Source: RUG14199 sp045535205
GTDB taxonomy: Bacteria > Bacillota > Clostridia > Oscillospirales > CAG-272
Assembly: GCA_045535205.1 (NCBI GenBank)
Contig: JAZSLF010000029.1
Location: 1 to 6,598 of the forward strand
DNA length: 6,598 nt
Direction: 5' to 3'
The position numbers and the translations under genes are program-made. The notes below the pieces were generated by a model. That model saw only the letters and a list, made by a program, of their open reading frames with translations. It had not been told where the DNA came from and made no database searches. This document shows, in pieces, positions 1 to 6,012 of this stretch. Every line of letters starts with the position of its first letter. The stretch's first letter is position 1.

Positions 1-193
1 ACTTATTAAAAATCCCGTAAAGGACAACGTAGACGTTAAAAACCTTATCACCAAAAAGGAAAACGCAGAGCGCCACGGCTTCGGTGTGCTGAGCATGAAA
101 CAGATCGCAAAGAAATACGATGGCGACGTTGTATTCAAATGCGAGGACAACCTGTTTACCACGACCATAGTTATGAGTAATACAAAGATGTAA
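1..193 (+). CDS. AgrC-like GHKL sensor histidine kinase, C-terminal fragment (5' end outside window)
   Basis: An open frame from base 2 to a TAA at 191-193 encodes the last 63 residues of a sensor kinase. It aligns by eye with the C-termini of the two complete kinases here. It has a KNPV segment (KNTV in both neighbours), KNLITKK, the G-box HGFG followed by a helix ending QIAKKYDGD, and a final beta strand TTTIVM. This is the ATP-lid and last strand of the HATPase_c (GHKL) fold, so the piece binds ATP in the full protein. The phosphoacceptor His and membrane domain lie outside the window. It is the only kinase here on the + strand and converges on the next one. Its GC is about 43% by hand count, higher than the AT-rich neighbouring kinase, with codons such as CTG, GGC and AGC. 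That may reflect a different origin or age. The family call is firm; the partner regulator is unknown. Confidence 0.88.
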   Translation, partial: LIKNPVKDNVDVKNLITKKENAERHGFGVLSMKQIAKKYDGDVVFKCEDNLFTTTIVMSNTKM

Positions 194-213
194 ACAAATC
201 CCTCTGTAAACTC

Positions 214-278
214 AGTATAATATAAAGGCAGTTCATAGTTCAACGATTTGGGACAATAAACGGTCGTGTGGGATAATT
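214..278 (-). promoter_or_regulatory. LytTR-type direct-repeat site plus -10 box, copy 1 (orphan)
   Basis: Read on the minus strand, a TATACT -10 box (214-219, within the conserved ATATTATACT) is preceded by two direct repeats. The proximal one is 241-256 (plus strand CAACGATTTGGGACAA) and the distal one is 261-278 (ending GTGGGATAATT). The GGG cores lie at 250 and 270. The distance from the box to the first core is 36 bp, identical in the copies at 2591 and 5102. Paired direct repeats just upstream of a -10 with no good -35 fit LytTR activator promoters of the AgrA/ComE kind. This copy points into the 3' end of a kinase on the opposite strand, so its product would be antisense or untranslated. 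Direction and binding protein are inferred. Confidence 0.6.
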
Positions 279-350
279 AATATGGTTTTGGTAGGAAGCT
301 GATATGGTATTAATTGTATGATTTAATTGTATGTGTTTTCATATCTTGTG

Positions 351-366
351 TCAACGATATGGGATA
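351..366 (-). promoter_or_regulatory. Isolated half-site of the GGGATAA repeat family
   Basis: Plus-strand TCAACGATATGGGATAA matches the proximal repeat of the three paired sites with one main change (ATAT for ATTT). No second repeat follows at the usual 19-20 bp. On the minus strand a TACAAT hexamer lies near 326-331, about one base off the spacing seen at the paired sites. It may be a degraded or single-box regulatory site, and binding is uncertain. Confidence 0.35.
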
Positions 367-400
367 ATGCACATAAAAAGTGATAAATGAATAAACCTGA

Positions 401-438
401 GAAAAAGTGTATTAGACAATTGTCTAATACACTTTTTC
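401..438. terminator. Bidirectional terminator hairpin between convergent kinases
   Basis: The sequence is a perfect 38-base palindrome with 19-base arms (401-419 and 420-438), starting GAAAAAGTGTATTAGACAA. The A-run on one arm and T-run on the other give a U-rich end on either strand. It lies 13 bases beyond the stop of the minus-strand kinase (451) and downstream of the + strand kinase fragment, where a shared terminator would be expected. Confidence 0.8.
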
Positions 439-450
439 TATAAATCATTA

Positions 451-1749
451 TTATACCGGAAATATGATCTGTACACAAAACATTCCGTTTTCATCACTAT
501 ACTCAATAAATCCGCCGTATTTTTGAACTATTGAGCTTATAATTTTCTGCCCGTATCCGTGACCAACCCCTTTTTTAGTTGATATGAGGTTTTTGTTATT
601 TTCAAGTACGGGCGATCTAACTGTATTTTTACATAAAACAATGCGTGTTTTATTTCTCGTCAAAAAGTATAATTCTATAAATCTCTCCCTGTCATCATCA
701 ATTTTAGCTACCGCTTCCAAAGCATTATCGATTAGATTTCCAATTACACCAACAATATCTATGTCCGGTAAATCGTCTAAAATTCCGGCATTACCGGATA
801 TTTTTATTTTTACCGTACTATCTTTATAAAGCTTAGAACTAACCAAGTGGTCAACTATTTCATTTCCTGTGTGAACTACATCACCCATATCATCTATTTG
901 CGAATATATTTCTTCAACATATTTTTCGCAAAAATTCACATCGCCTTCTTTAAGCTTGCCGTCTATTATCGTCAAATGATTTTTCAAATCATGTCGGAGT
1001 TTATTAAGGTTCTCCCACACTTTATTTGATTCTTCAAGAATCTTTTTTTCAGATTCAATTTTTTCTTCGATAAATTTATATTCATATTCAAATTTTTGGC
1101 TTTTTAAAAGTCCGTGTACAAAAAAGAATACGAAAAAAACAGATAGTGCAAGAATTAACAATATGACTGTGATCGGAACAGTAAGATTTCCGTTATGATC
1201 GTCAAGTGCAATTGTCATAATCGCACCGAGTCCTCCCACAATAAGCAACATATATGTAGAAAAGAATATTACGTTGATTTTATTTGTTTTCCCATCCTTA
1301 TGAAAAACAAACAGAAAAATTCTGTATATGAAATATTCTACCGTTTTGCATATAACAAGATAAACAACCCGTGCAATTGAATTTGTTCCTTGAAAAGCCT
1401 GCGCCTTGTCGCCCATAAACCAGGAAACGACCATAAAAACAACGCTGCCTACCATCATAATTGCCAATATGTAGCTTGTTGTAGCTATTATTGCCCGAAA
1501 TATCTTGCCGCCGCTTATCAATAATGAATACGTTAGTGCAATTCCAATGTGAATCATCATTTCTGCCAAATCAAATCCGGGCATAAGATAATCCGCACTC
1601 AATTCAAAAAACAAAAGCATTACAGGGAAAATCAAAAATTTCAAGTTTTTCCTTTGATAAAACTTTGTATCAAGAAAATTAGGAACATACCATAACAAAA
1701 AAATTGTATCTGTCATAGTTGCCAATATTTCTGCAATTGAATATATCAT
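451..1749 (-). CDS. AgrC-like GHKL sensor histidine kinase, operon A
   Basis: This is a 432-residue membrane sensor kinase. About seven hydrophobic segments fill residues 4-215, roughly 4-22, 38-55, 64-79, 87-111, 128-149, 159-182 and 191-215. A charged, probably coiled-coil linker follows (216-250). The dimerisation/phosphoacceptor motif is LRHDLKNH, with His253 the expected autophosphorylation site. The ATPase domain has an N-box GNLIDNALEA (337-346) and a short G-box GHGYG (396-400). This is the AgrC/HPK10 layout, in which the membrane part usually senses a secreted peptide and the phosphate goes to a LytTR regulator. The ATG overlaps the regulator's stop by four bases (ATGA), and an AAGGAGA ribosome site (1758-1764) lies inside the regulator's 3' end, so translation is probably coupled. 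It is a clear paralogue of the kinase at 2960-4264. The family is firm; the signal is not known. Confidence 0.93.
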   Translation of the reverse strand: MIYSIAEILATMTDTIFLLWYVPNFLDTKFYQRKNLKFLIFPVMLLFFELSADYLMPGFDLAEMMIHIGIALTYSLLISGGKIFRAIIATTSYILAIMMVGSVVFMVVSWFMGDKAQAFQGTNSIARVVYLVICKTVEYFIYRIFLFVFHKDGKTNKINVIFFSTYMLLIVGGLGAIMTIALDDHNGNLTVPITVILLILALSVFFVFFFVHGLLKSQKFEYEYKFIEEKIESEKKILEESNKVWENLNKLRHDLKNHLTIIDGKLKEGDVNFCEKYVEEIYSQIDDMGDVVHTGNEIVDHLVSSKLYKDSTVKIKISGNAGILDDLPDIDIVGVIGNLIDNALEAVAKIDDDRERFIELYFLTRNKTRIVLCKNTVRSPVLENNKNLISTKKGVGHGYGQKIISSIVQKYGGFIEYSDENGMFCVQIIFPV

Positions 1750-2480
1750 ATATTAAATCTCCTTATAACAAACGTTGCATATCCTTTTCTGAAGGCAGAT
1801 AGTTTTCTTTGGGATATGGGAATAGCTTCATTACATTCCCCGACTTTTAATTCTTTATCACCCACCGATTGTATATATTCTAAATTTACAATATATGCAG
1901 CATGAACTCTAAAGAAATCACACCCTTTCAGCTTCTCCTCAACACTTGTAAGAGAACCTCTGCATCTGATTTCTTTACCGCTGAGGGTTTTTACTATGTA
2001 ATAATTCCTGTCAGAGCTTATATATAAAATATCTTTAACAGCAACAGAAACATGACCGTAAATTGACTCAAGCTCCAAGCGTACATTTCTGCGAAGTGCC
2101 TGTTCATCAATCCGCATAAGAATTCCGGGTAGATCCTCCGATATTTTTGTTTTTCGCAAATAGGCGAACGGAGAAAACTCAAAAACTTCAAAAACATAAT
2201 GGTCATGTCCCGAAACATAAACGATCATAATATCAGGGTTAATATTCGTTACAAGCTTTGATAATTTAAATCCGTTTATCTCGGGCATATCTATATCTAA
2301 AAACAAAATATCAATTCTTGATTTATTCATATAATCAAGGACTTCCTGTGCACTGTTGAATATCCCGCAAATATCATATTCAGTATTTTGGGAAAAATAT
2401 TTTTTACATAAACTTTTTAATTGCTTAGAAAACACGTTGATGAAATCAACACTATCATCGCAGACACAAATTTTCAACAT
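1746..2480 (-). CDS. LytTR response regulator (AgrA-like), operon A
   Basis: This is a 244-residue cytoplasmic transcription regulator. Residues 1-125 form a receiver domain, with the acidic pair Asp8-Asp9, the phosphoacceptor Asp62 in LFLDIDMP, Ser90 and Lys110. Residues about 138-242 form a LytTR DNA-binding domain, recognisable from DILYISSDRNYY, the CRGSLTSVEEKL stretch, FFRVHAAYIVNL and IPISQRK. It should accept phosphate from the overlapping kinase and bind direct-repeat sites. The frame is open back to a TTG at 2564. The ATG at 2480 is chosen because it has an AGAAGGA ribosome site seven bases upstream (2488-2494), it gives the family length and aligns with the operon B regulator's first residue, and the proximal promoter (2515-2543) would start RNA downstream of the TTG. 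It is the first gene of the two-gene operon. Confidence 0.93.
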   Translation of the reverse strand: MLKICVCDDSVDFINVFSKQLKSLCKKYFSQNTEYDICGIFNSAQEVLDYMNKSRIDILFLDIDMPEINGFKLSKLVTNINPDIMIVYVSGHDHYVFEVFEFSPFAYLRKTKISEDLPGILMRIDEQALRRNVRLELESIYGHVSVAVKDILYISSDRNYYIVKTLSGKEIRCRGSLTSVEEKLKGCDFFRVHAAYIVNLEYIQSVGDKELKVGECNEAIPISQRKLSAFRKGYATFVIRRFNI

Positions 2481-2514
2481 ATACTTTTCCTTCTCTAAAA
2501 TACTATTTTTGTTA

Positions 2515-2543
2515 ATAGTATCATCTTTTAATTCTTTTGTCAA
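2515..2543 (-). promoter_or_regulatory. Proximal promoter of operon A (TTGACA-17-TACTAT)
   Basis: On the minus strand a perfect TTGACA -35 (2538-2543) and a TACTAT -10 (2515-2520) are separated by 17 bp. TGA just before the -10 makes an extended -10. RNA would start near 2508, leaving about 28 bases of leader with the AGAAGGA ribosome site. It is independent of the repeat-linked -10 box further upstream, and it argues against the upstream TTG start of the regulator. Confidence 0.65.
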
Positions 2544-2590
2544 ATAGCCACATAATATGAGCAAGTATTAAACGCTATTCATATAATTTC

Positions 2591-2654
2591 AGTATAATAT
2601 GACGATAGGTTATTGTTCAAGGATTTGGGATAAATCACAGCTTTTGGGATAATT
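2591..2654 (-). promoter_or_regulatory. LytTR-type direct-repeat site plus -10 box, copy 2 (operon A)
   Basis: On the minus strand the -10 TATACT lies at 2591-2596. Upstream are a proximal repeat (2615-2633, plus strand GTTCAAGGATTTGGGATAA) and a distal repeat (2636-2653, ending TTTTGGGATAATT), with GGG cores at 2627 and 2646. The box-to-core distance is 36 bp, as in the other two copies. The core-to-core distance is 19 bp here and 20 bp elsewhere. RNA would start about 104 bases before the regulator ATG. No TTGACA-like -35 is seen, as expected for an activated promoter. The likely binder is one of the two LytTR regulators here, by inference. Confidence 0.68.
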
Positions 2655-2668
2655 AATATTAAAAAAGT

Positions 2669-2699
2669 AAAAACGGGCCGTCATTTCAGGACCGTTTTT
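2669..2699. terminator. Hairpin with A/T tails between operons A and B
   Basis: Arms AAAAACGG-g-CC (2669-2679) and GG-a-CCGTTTTT (2689-2699) pair around a nine-base loop, with one internal mismatch. Both strands carry a U-run after the stem. Together with the hairpin at 2906-2945 it would stop leftward transcripts from operon B before they reach the operon A promoter. Confidence 0.6.
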
Positions 2700-2905
2700 C
2701 AATATGGGATCCCAAGCTATCGGTACAGCCGCCGCTCTTGGCTGAATTTTGAAAACTCACTTTATGAGGCTTTTCTATAGAATCATCAGATTTAACGTAA
2801 AATAAGCGAAAAACGGCAGTTAACGAGGGGAAAAATTAAAAAAACTAAATTACACCCCCTTAACCTGACTATAAAGAAGAAATATGATATAAAAACGCAG
2901 TTTAG
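2700..2905. other. Intergenic region without a recognised gene
   Basis: Combined with the flanking promoters and hairpins, bases 2481-2959 contain no convincing gene. Within 2700-2905 there is a 13-codon + strand frame at 2704-2745 ending in GTAAALG, with no ribosome site. There is also a weak inverted repeat pairing GTTAA (2819-2823) and GGGG (2827-2830) with CCCC and TTAAC around 2855-2864. The 2720-2745 stretch is unusually GC-rich for the neighbourhood. It may be the remnant of a lost gene, but nothing here can be assigned a function. Confidence 0.4.
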
Positions 2906-2945
2906 AAAGGGCTGTAAAAACTGACGTTAGTTTTTACAGCCCTTT
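2906..2945 (-). terminator. Terminator hairpin of operon B
   Basis: Two perfect 17-base arms (2906-2922 and 2929-2945, AAAGGGCTGTAAAAACT and its complement) flank a six-base loop. It lies 14 bases past the stop of the minus-strand kinase. The run of T after the stem is short (CCCTTTC), so it may depend on the very stable stem. The position supports its role. Confidence 0.72.
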
Positions 2946-2959
2946 AACGTTATATATTT

Positions 2960-4264
2960 TTATTTATTCTGAATTGGTTCGGGGAGTGAGATCTCTATTC
3001 CGAAAAAGCCGTCTTCTTCAAAATAGTCAACGAGGCCGCCGTACTTTTTCACTGTTGCTTCCACGATCTGATGGCCGATACCGTGAGCTTCTTTGTTTGT
3101 CTTAGTCGATAAAAGATGTTTGTTGTTCTTCAGTACGGGAGCGTCAACCGTATTTTTGCAGATTATAAGTCTGTTCTTGTTGATCTTTGAAAAATACAGC
3201 TCTATTCTTTTCTCTTTGCCGGTTTTAACCACAGCTTCTACCGCATTGTCAAGTATGTTACCGAGAATACATACCATGTCGGCATCGGATATATCGTAAA
3301 AGCTTCCCACATATCCCGAGATCACAACCTCGACTCCCTCAAGCACCGAAAGCTTGGAATTAATCATATAATCAATTACTGAATTGCCGGAACGAATCAA
3401 TGTGCCCATGCTCTCAACAGTTTGCTGAATACTGTTTAAATAGTCGAGACAGGCATCGTTTTCTCCTCGTTCTGCATAGCCTCGTATAACTGAAAAATGA
3501 TTTTTTAAATCATGCCTTACCTTGCGTATATTGTTCCAAATAGTATTTGCTTCTTCCGCTTGCTTTGCTTCATGTGCAATTCGCTCATTCATAAGCTTTA
3601 ATTCATATTTGCTTCTTTGAAGCTTCTGAATTTGATATATAAACAGGTAAAGTACAATGTTTCCTGCAAGCAAAGAGAATGCAAGTACCAAAACGGGTAT
3701 ATTTATATCATCCGTTACCACTATAGCTGAAATGTTCATAATTGCAGAAAGAGCTATAATAGTACTGAAGGTCAATATTAGTGACATTATCGCACTCGGT
3801 GTTTCAATGCTTCTGTCCTTTTTGAAAAGAACCAATACAAGCTTGTAAACAAAAAACAATAATAGTTTAGCGATACTAAGATAAAGAATACGAACTTTAG
3901 TGTTAGACCCTTGCAGTATTTCAGCCATATTCTCTATTAAAAAAGAAAATATGGAGTATAAAAAGGTGCTGACAAGCATCATTAATGAAATATACGCAAT
4001 AGCAGTTAAAGCATTCCACCATACTGTTTTTGGGGATAAAACCATCGCAAAAGCAAACACAAAAAGCAGCATTATCATCATTGGCAACAAGCTGAATCCG
4101 GGCATGATATGATCAAAAAAGATCTGAACCGAGAATTGTGCTATAGGAATAAAAATGGTCCAAGGCTTTTCACGTAATGATGCACCTAAAATTTTAGTGA
4201 CAAACCAGACAAGCATCATTGTATCTGCAAAGGTTGCAAATATCTCAAAGATCAACGCTATCAT
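2960..4264 (-). CDS. AgrC-like GHKL sensor histidine kinase, operon B
   Basis: This is a 434-residue membrane kinase and a paralogue of the one at 451-1749. Both begin with a membrane segment containing EI-A-T--DT, both have a conserved MPGF segment (54-57 here), and the order of domains is the same. About seven hydrophobic segments span residues 3-213. A charged linker (214-248) leads to VRHDLKNH with His251 as the expected phosphorylation site. The ATPase domain shows N-box GNILDNAVEA (335-344) and G-box HGIGH (394-398). The signal-facing membrane half is much less alike between the paralogues than the catalytic half, which suggests different ligands. That impression is by eye. The ATG overlaps the regulator stop (ATGA), with an AAGGAGG ribosome site near 4275-4282, ten bases upstream. 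The ligand is probably a secreted peptide, by family knowledge; no peptide gene is seen nearby. Confidence 0.93.
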   Translation of the reverse strand: MIALIFEIFATFADTMMLVWFVTKILGASLREKPWTIFIPIAQFSVQIFFDHIMPGFSLLPMMIMLLFVFAFAMVLSPKTVWWNALTAIAYISLMMLVSTFLYSIFSFLIENMAEILQGSNTKVRILYLSIAKLLLFFVYKLVLVLFKKDRSIETPSAIMSLILTFSTIIALSAIMNISAIVVTDDINIPVLVLAFSLLAGNIVLYLFIYQIQKLQRSKYELKLMNERIAHEAKQAEEANTIWNNIRKVRHDLKNHFSVIRGYAERGENDACLDYLNSIQQTVESMGTLIRSGNSVIDYMINSKLSVLEGVEVVISGYVGSFYDISDADMVCILGNILDNAVEAVVKTGKEKRIELYFSKINKNRLIICKNTVDAPVLKNNKHLLSTKTNKEAHGIGHQIVEATVKKYGGLVDYFEEDGFFGIEISLPEPIQNK

Positions 4265-5004
4265 AAGCCCATACGCCTCCTTGTATATTCCAAAAATGCT
4301 TTTTTAAACTCTTTGGATCTTTTTTGTGCAACCGGAATTTCGTTATTCCCGATCAGTATACTTCCATCATTTGATACGCGGTCAGCATGCTCAAGATTTA
4401 CAAGGAAAGCGGAATGTGTTCTGAAAAAGCCGAGGGATCTGACTTCATTTTCGAGATTTGTTATTGTCCCTCTGCATAAGTATTGCACGCCGCTTGTAAG
4501 GTAAGCCACATAATAATTCTTTCTGCTTTCAAAAAAGAGAATGTCTCTTGAGTTTACTTTTATTTGGTTATTTGTTTGTTTGTGCGTCGTTGACAGTGTA
4601 ATATACATACTTTTTTCTAAAAGCTTGTCCTTGATTCTATAAGTAACCTTGGGAAGATCCTCAGCGATTTTTTCTTTTCTCATGTAAGCAAAGGGAAGAT
4701 AGTCGAATGATTCATATACAAAATTATCATATGCAGACATAAAAACGATTAACGTTTCGCTATATTCACGACTTATAATTTTTGCACTTTCAAATCCTGT
4801 TATTTGAGGCATATCTATATCTAAAAACAAAACGTCAATTTTGTTATTTTTAGCATACTCCAACAAATCCGTACCGTTTTCCAAACAAGCTCCGATTTTA
4901 TATACAAATGCATCATCTGAAAACTCCTGAAAGTGCTTATTTACTAAGCTTTTAAACATAGACAGAAACTCTTTATTATCGTCACACAAAACTATATTAA
5001 ACAT
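4261..5004 (-). CDS. LytTR response regulator (AgrA-like), operon B
   Basis: This is a 247-residue regulator with a receiver domain at residues 1-125 and a LytTR DNA-binding domain at about 138-243. The receiver has Asp8-Asp9, phosphoacceptor Asp62 in LFLDIDMP, Ser90 and Lys110, at exactly the same positions as in the operon A regulator. The LytTR domain shows DILFFESRKNYY, LCRGTITNLENEV, FFRTHSAFLVNL and IPVAQKRSKEF. The ATG at 5004 has an AAGGAG ribosome site seven bases upstream (5012-5017). It should be phosphorylated by the co-translated kinase and bind direct repeats, most simply the site at 5102-5166 in front of its own operon. Because that site is nearly the same as the one before operon A, cross-regulation is likely but unproven. 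Confidence 0.94.
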   Translation of the reverse strand: MFNIVLCDDNKEFLSMFKSLVNKHFQEFSDDAFVYKIGACLENGTDLLEYAKNNKIDVLFLDIDMPQITGFESAKIISREYSETLIVFMSAYDNFVYESFDYLPFAYMRKEKIAEDLPKVTYRIKDKLLEKSMYITLSTTHKQTNNQIKVNSRDILFFESRKNYYVAYLTSGVQYLCRGTITNLENEVRSLGFFRTHSAFLVNLEHADRVSNDGSILIGNNEIPVAQKRSKEFKKAFLEYTRRRMGL

Positions 5005-5034
5005 TAGTGATCTCCTTTCCTGTAACTTTATATA

Positions 5035-5063
5035 ATTCTACCATTAAGTTCAATGTATGTCAA
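5035..5063 (-). promoter_or_regulatory. Proximal promoter of operon B (TTGACA-17-TAGAAT)
   Basis: On the minus strand a perfect TTGACA (5058-5063) and TAGAAT (5035-5040) are separated by 17 bp. RNA would start near 5028, giving a leader of about 24 bases that contains the AAGGAG ribosome site. Its place relative to the gene matches the proximal promoter of operon A, so both operons appear to have a basal and a regulated promoter. Confidence 0.72.
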
Positions 5064-5101
5064 ATTCAGAGCGATTGTTTCTTAATAGCACCTATAATTT
5101 T

Positions 5102-5166
5102 AGTATAATATAACATCAAATCATCATTCAACGATTTGGGATAACAGACGGATTTTTGGGATAATT
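5102..5166 (-). promoter_or_regulatory. LytTR-type direct-repeat site plus -10 box, copy 3 (operon B)
   Basis: On the minus strand the -10 TATACT (5102-5107) is preceded by a proximal repeat (5127-5144, plus strand ATTCAACGATTTGGGATAA) and a distal one (5148-5166, ACGGATTTTTGGGATAATT). The GGG cores lie at 5138 and 5158, 36 and 56 bp from the box. This copy has the cleanest pair of repeats. RNA would begin about 90 bases before the regulator ATG. The likely function is activation by a phosphorylated LytTR regulator, inferred from the architecture. Confidence 0.7.
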
Positions 5167-5177
5167 GACCTTTTATT

Positions 5178-5234
5178 AAAAAAAGGCGGCAAATTTGCTT
5201 TGGTTTTTTTCACCTTAGCAAAATGCCGCCGTTA
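5178..5234 (-). terminator. Lipoprotein-gene terminator made from a 50-bp hairpin repeat (copy 1)
   Basis: GGCGGCA (5185-5191) pairs with TGCCGCC (5224-5230). Inner pairing TTGC/GCAA and GGT/ACC surrounds a T-rich loop. On the minus strand the stem is followed by seven T (5178-5184), giving a classical intrinsic terminator 17 bases after the lipoprotein stop. The same sequence recurs at 6463-6511, so the terminator is also one copy of a dispersed repeat. Confidence 0.78.
5185..5234. repeat. 49-50 bp hairpin repeat, left copy
   Basis: This is nearly identical to 6463-6511 in the same orientation. The only differences are one C/T change (TTGCTTTGG versus TTGCCTTGG) and one T fewer in the T-run of the right copy. 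The two copies bracket the lipoprotein/XRE gene pair. Confidence 0.9.
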
Positions 5235-5250
5235 TTTATATTAAATGTGT

Positions 5251-5997
5251 TTACCAAGATAAATCAAAACTTGCTTTGAAGGCTTTGATTTCCTCGTTTA
5301 CTAAGAAATAAAACTCTGTGTATATGTTTGTTGGAGTATCTTCGTCAAGGTCGTTTAACGGTATCTTTAACGTGAACTCTGTTAATTCACCGTTGTTGTT
5401 GATAACTTCGGATTTGTATAATACTTCAATCGGTACGGTTTTTTCATATTCAGCTTTAACAGATGCCGTTCCGAAATCTTTATAGAATGATAAATTGCAT
5501 TGTGATGTGCAGCGTAAGGATATATCAATGTAAAGAAAACCTTCCTTTATATAAGGAGTAGAAAATTTTTTTGTTCCTTTATCCCAGTCAAACGGTTCAA
5601 TTCCGTCAATATCCTCTATTATACCAACCGCATTGTTTAGTTGATAATATTCAGGTCCTAAAGAAACAAAGACTATTACCACGTCATCTTCCTTTATACC
5701 AATCCCAATGCGAGGCTTTACATCGTAAACAAGATTTTGTTCTTGTTCATCTGAGTATCCGTATTTGATCTTGGGGATTATACCTTTGGAGATGAGAATG
5801 TTTTTAGCAGACGTTTCATCAATTCCAATAATGTTAGGTCTTTTTATTAGCTTGTCTCCATCTGTAAGACCGCATATGCTACAGGTTTTTGGAGCATCTA
5901 CAGTAGCTTCTGCCCATTGGTGAGAACAGTTTTTTTGACAGGAGATTATAATAAACGATATAACAACAAGAATGAAAATATAAAATGCTCTTTTCAT
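5251..5997 (-). CDS. Lipoprotein with zinc-ribbon-like motif and one PASTA domain
   Basis: This is a 248-residue predicted lipoprotein. Lys2-Arg3, a hydrophobic stretch (4-18) and lipobox IISC give Cys20 as the lipidated residue, so it should sit outside the cell on the membrane. Residues 24-43 hold a C-x-H ... PKTCSICG pattern, typical of small Cys/His modules repeated in clostridial surface proteins. Residues 53-114 read as a PASTA domain (RPNIIGID ... AKNILISKGI ... VKPRIGIGIKEDDVV). That fold binds peptidoglycan or beta-lactams in other proteins. Residues 120-248 are beta-rich and not recognised. The ATG at 5997 is chosen over the in-frame TTG at 6021 because of AGAGGGG six bases upstream (6004-6010) and because the TTG lies inside an operator. 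It is probably repressed by the divergent XRE gene. Its role is unknown; an envelope-linked function is a guess. Confidence 0.82.
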   Translation of the reverse strand: MKRAFYIFILVVISFIIISCQKNCSHQWAEATVDAPKTCSICGLTDGDKLIKRPNIIGIDETSAKNILISKGIIPKIKYGYSDEQEQNLVYDVKPRIGIGIKEDDVVIVFVSLGPEYYQLNNAVGIIEDIDGIEPFDWDKGTKKFSTPYIKEGFLYIDISLRCTSQCNLSFYKDFGTASVKAEYEKTVPIEVLYKSEVINNNGELTEFTLKIPLNDLDEDTPTNIYTEFYFLVNEEIKAFKASFDLSW

Positions 5998-6012
5998 GAG
6001 ACACCCCTCTTT

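Noticed and set aside
194..400. A small peptide gene (for example a 19-codon frame starting near 331) between the convergent kinases
   Set aside because: No ribosome site and no AgrD-like Cys/charged-tail pattern; it cannot be told from chance.
584..829. Plus-strand open frames of 60-81 codons inside the minus-strand kinases and regulators (for example 584-829, 3093-3299 and 3900-4112)
   Set aside because: They lie wholly inside well-supported genes on the other strand, show no recognisable domains and have no upstream ribosome sites.
2481..2564. N-terminal extension of the operon A regulator from a TTG at 2564
   Set aside because: It adds 28 residues before the normal receiver start, has no good ribosome site, and would lie upstream of the proximal promoter's start. 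The ATG at 2480 aligns with the operon B regulator.
2599..2652. A + strand 17-codon frame (MTIGYCSRIWDKSQLLG) across the operon A regulatory site, as a candidate signal peptide
   Set aside because: No ribosome site, and the equivalent positions in the other two copies of the site do not encode a similar peptide. The conserved bases are explained by the DNA repeats.
5571..5768. Plus-strand frame of 65 codons inside the lipoprotein gene
   Set aside because: It is a shadow of the minus-strand lipoprotein, whose signal peptide and PASTA domain are convincing.
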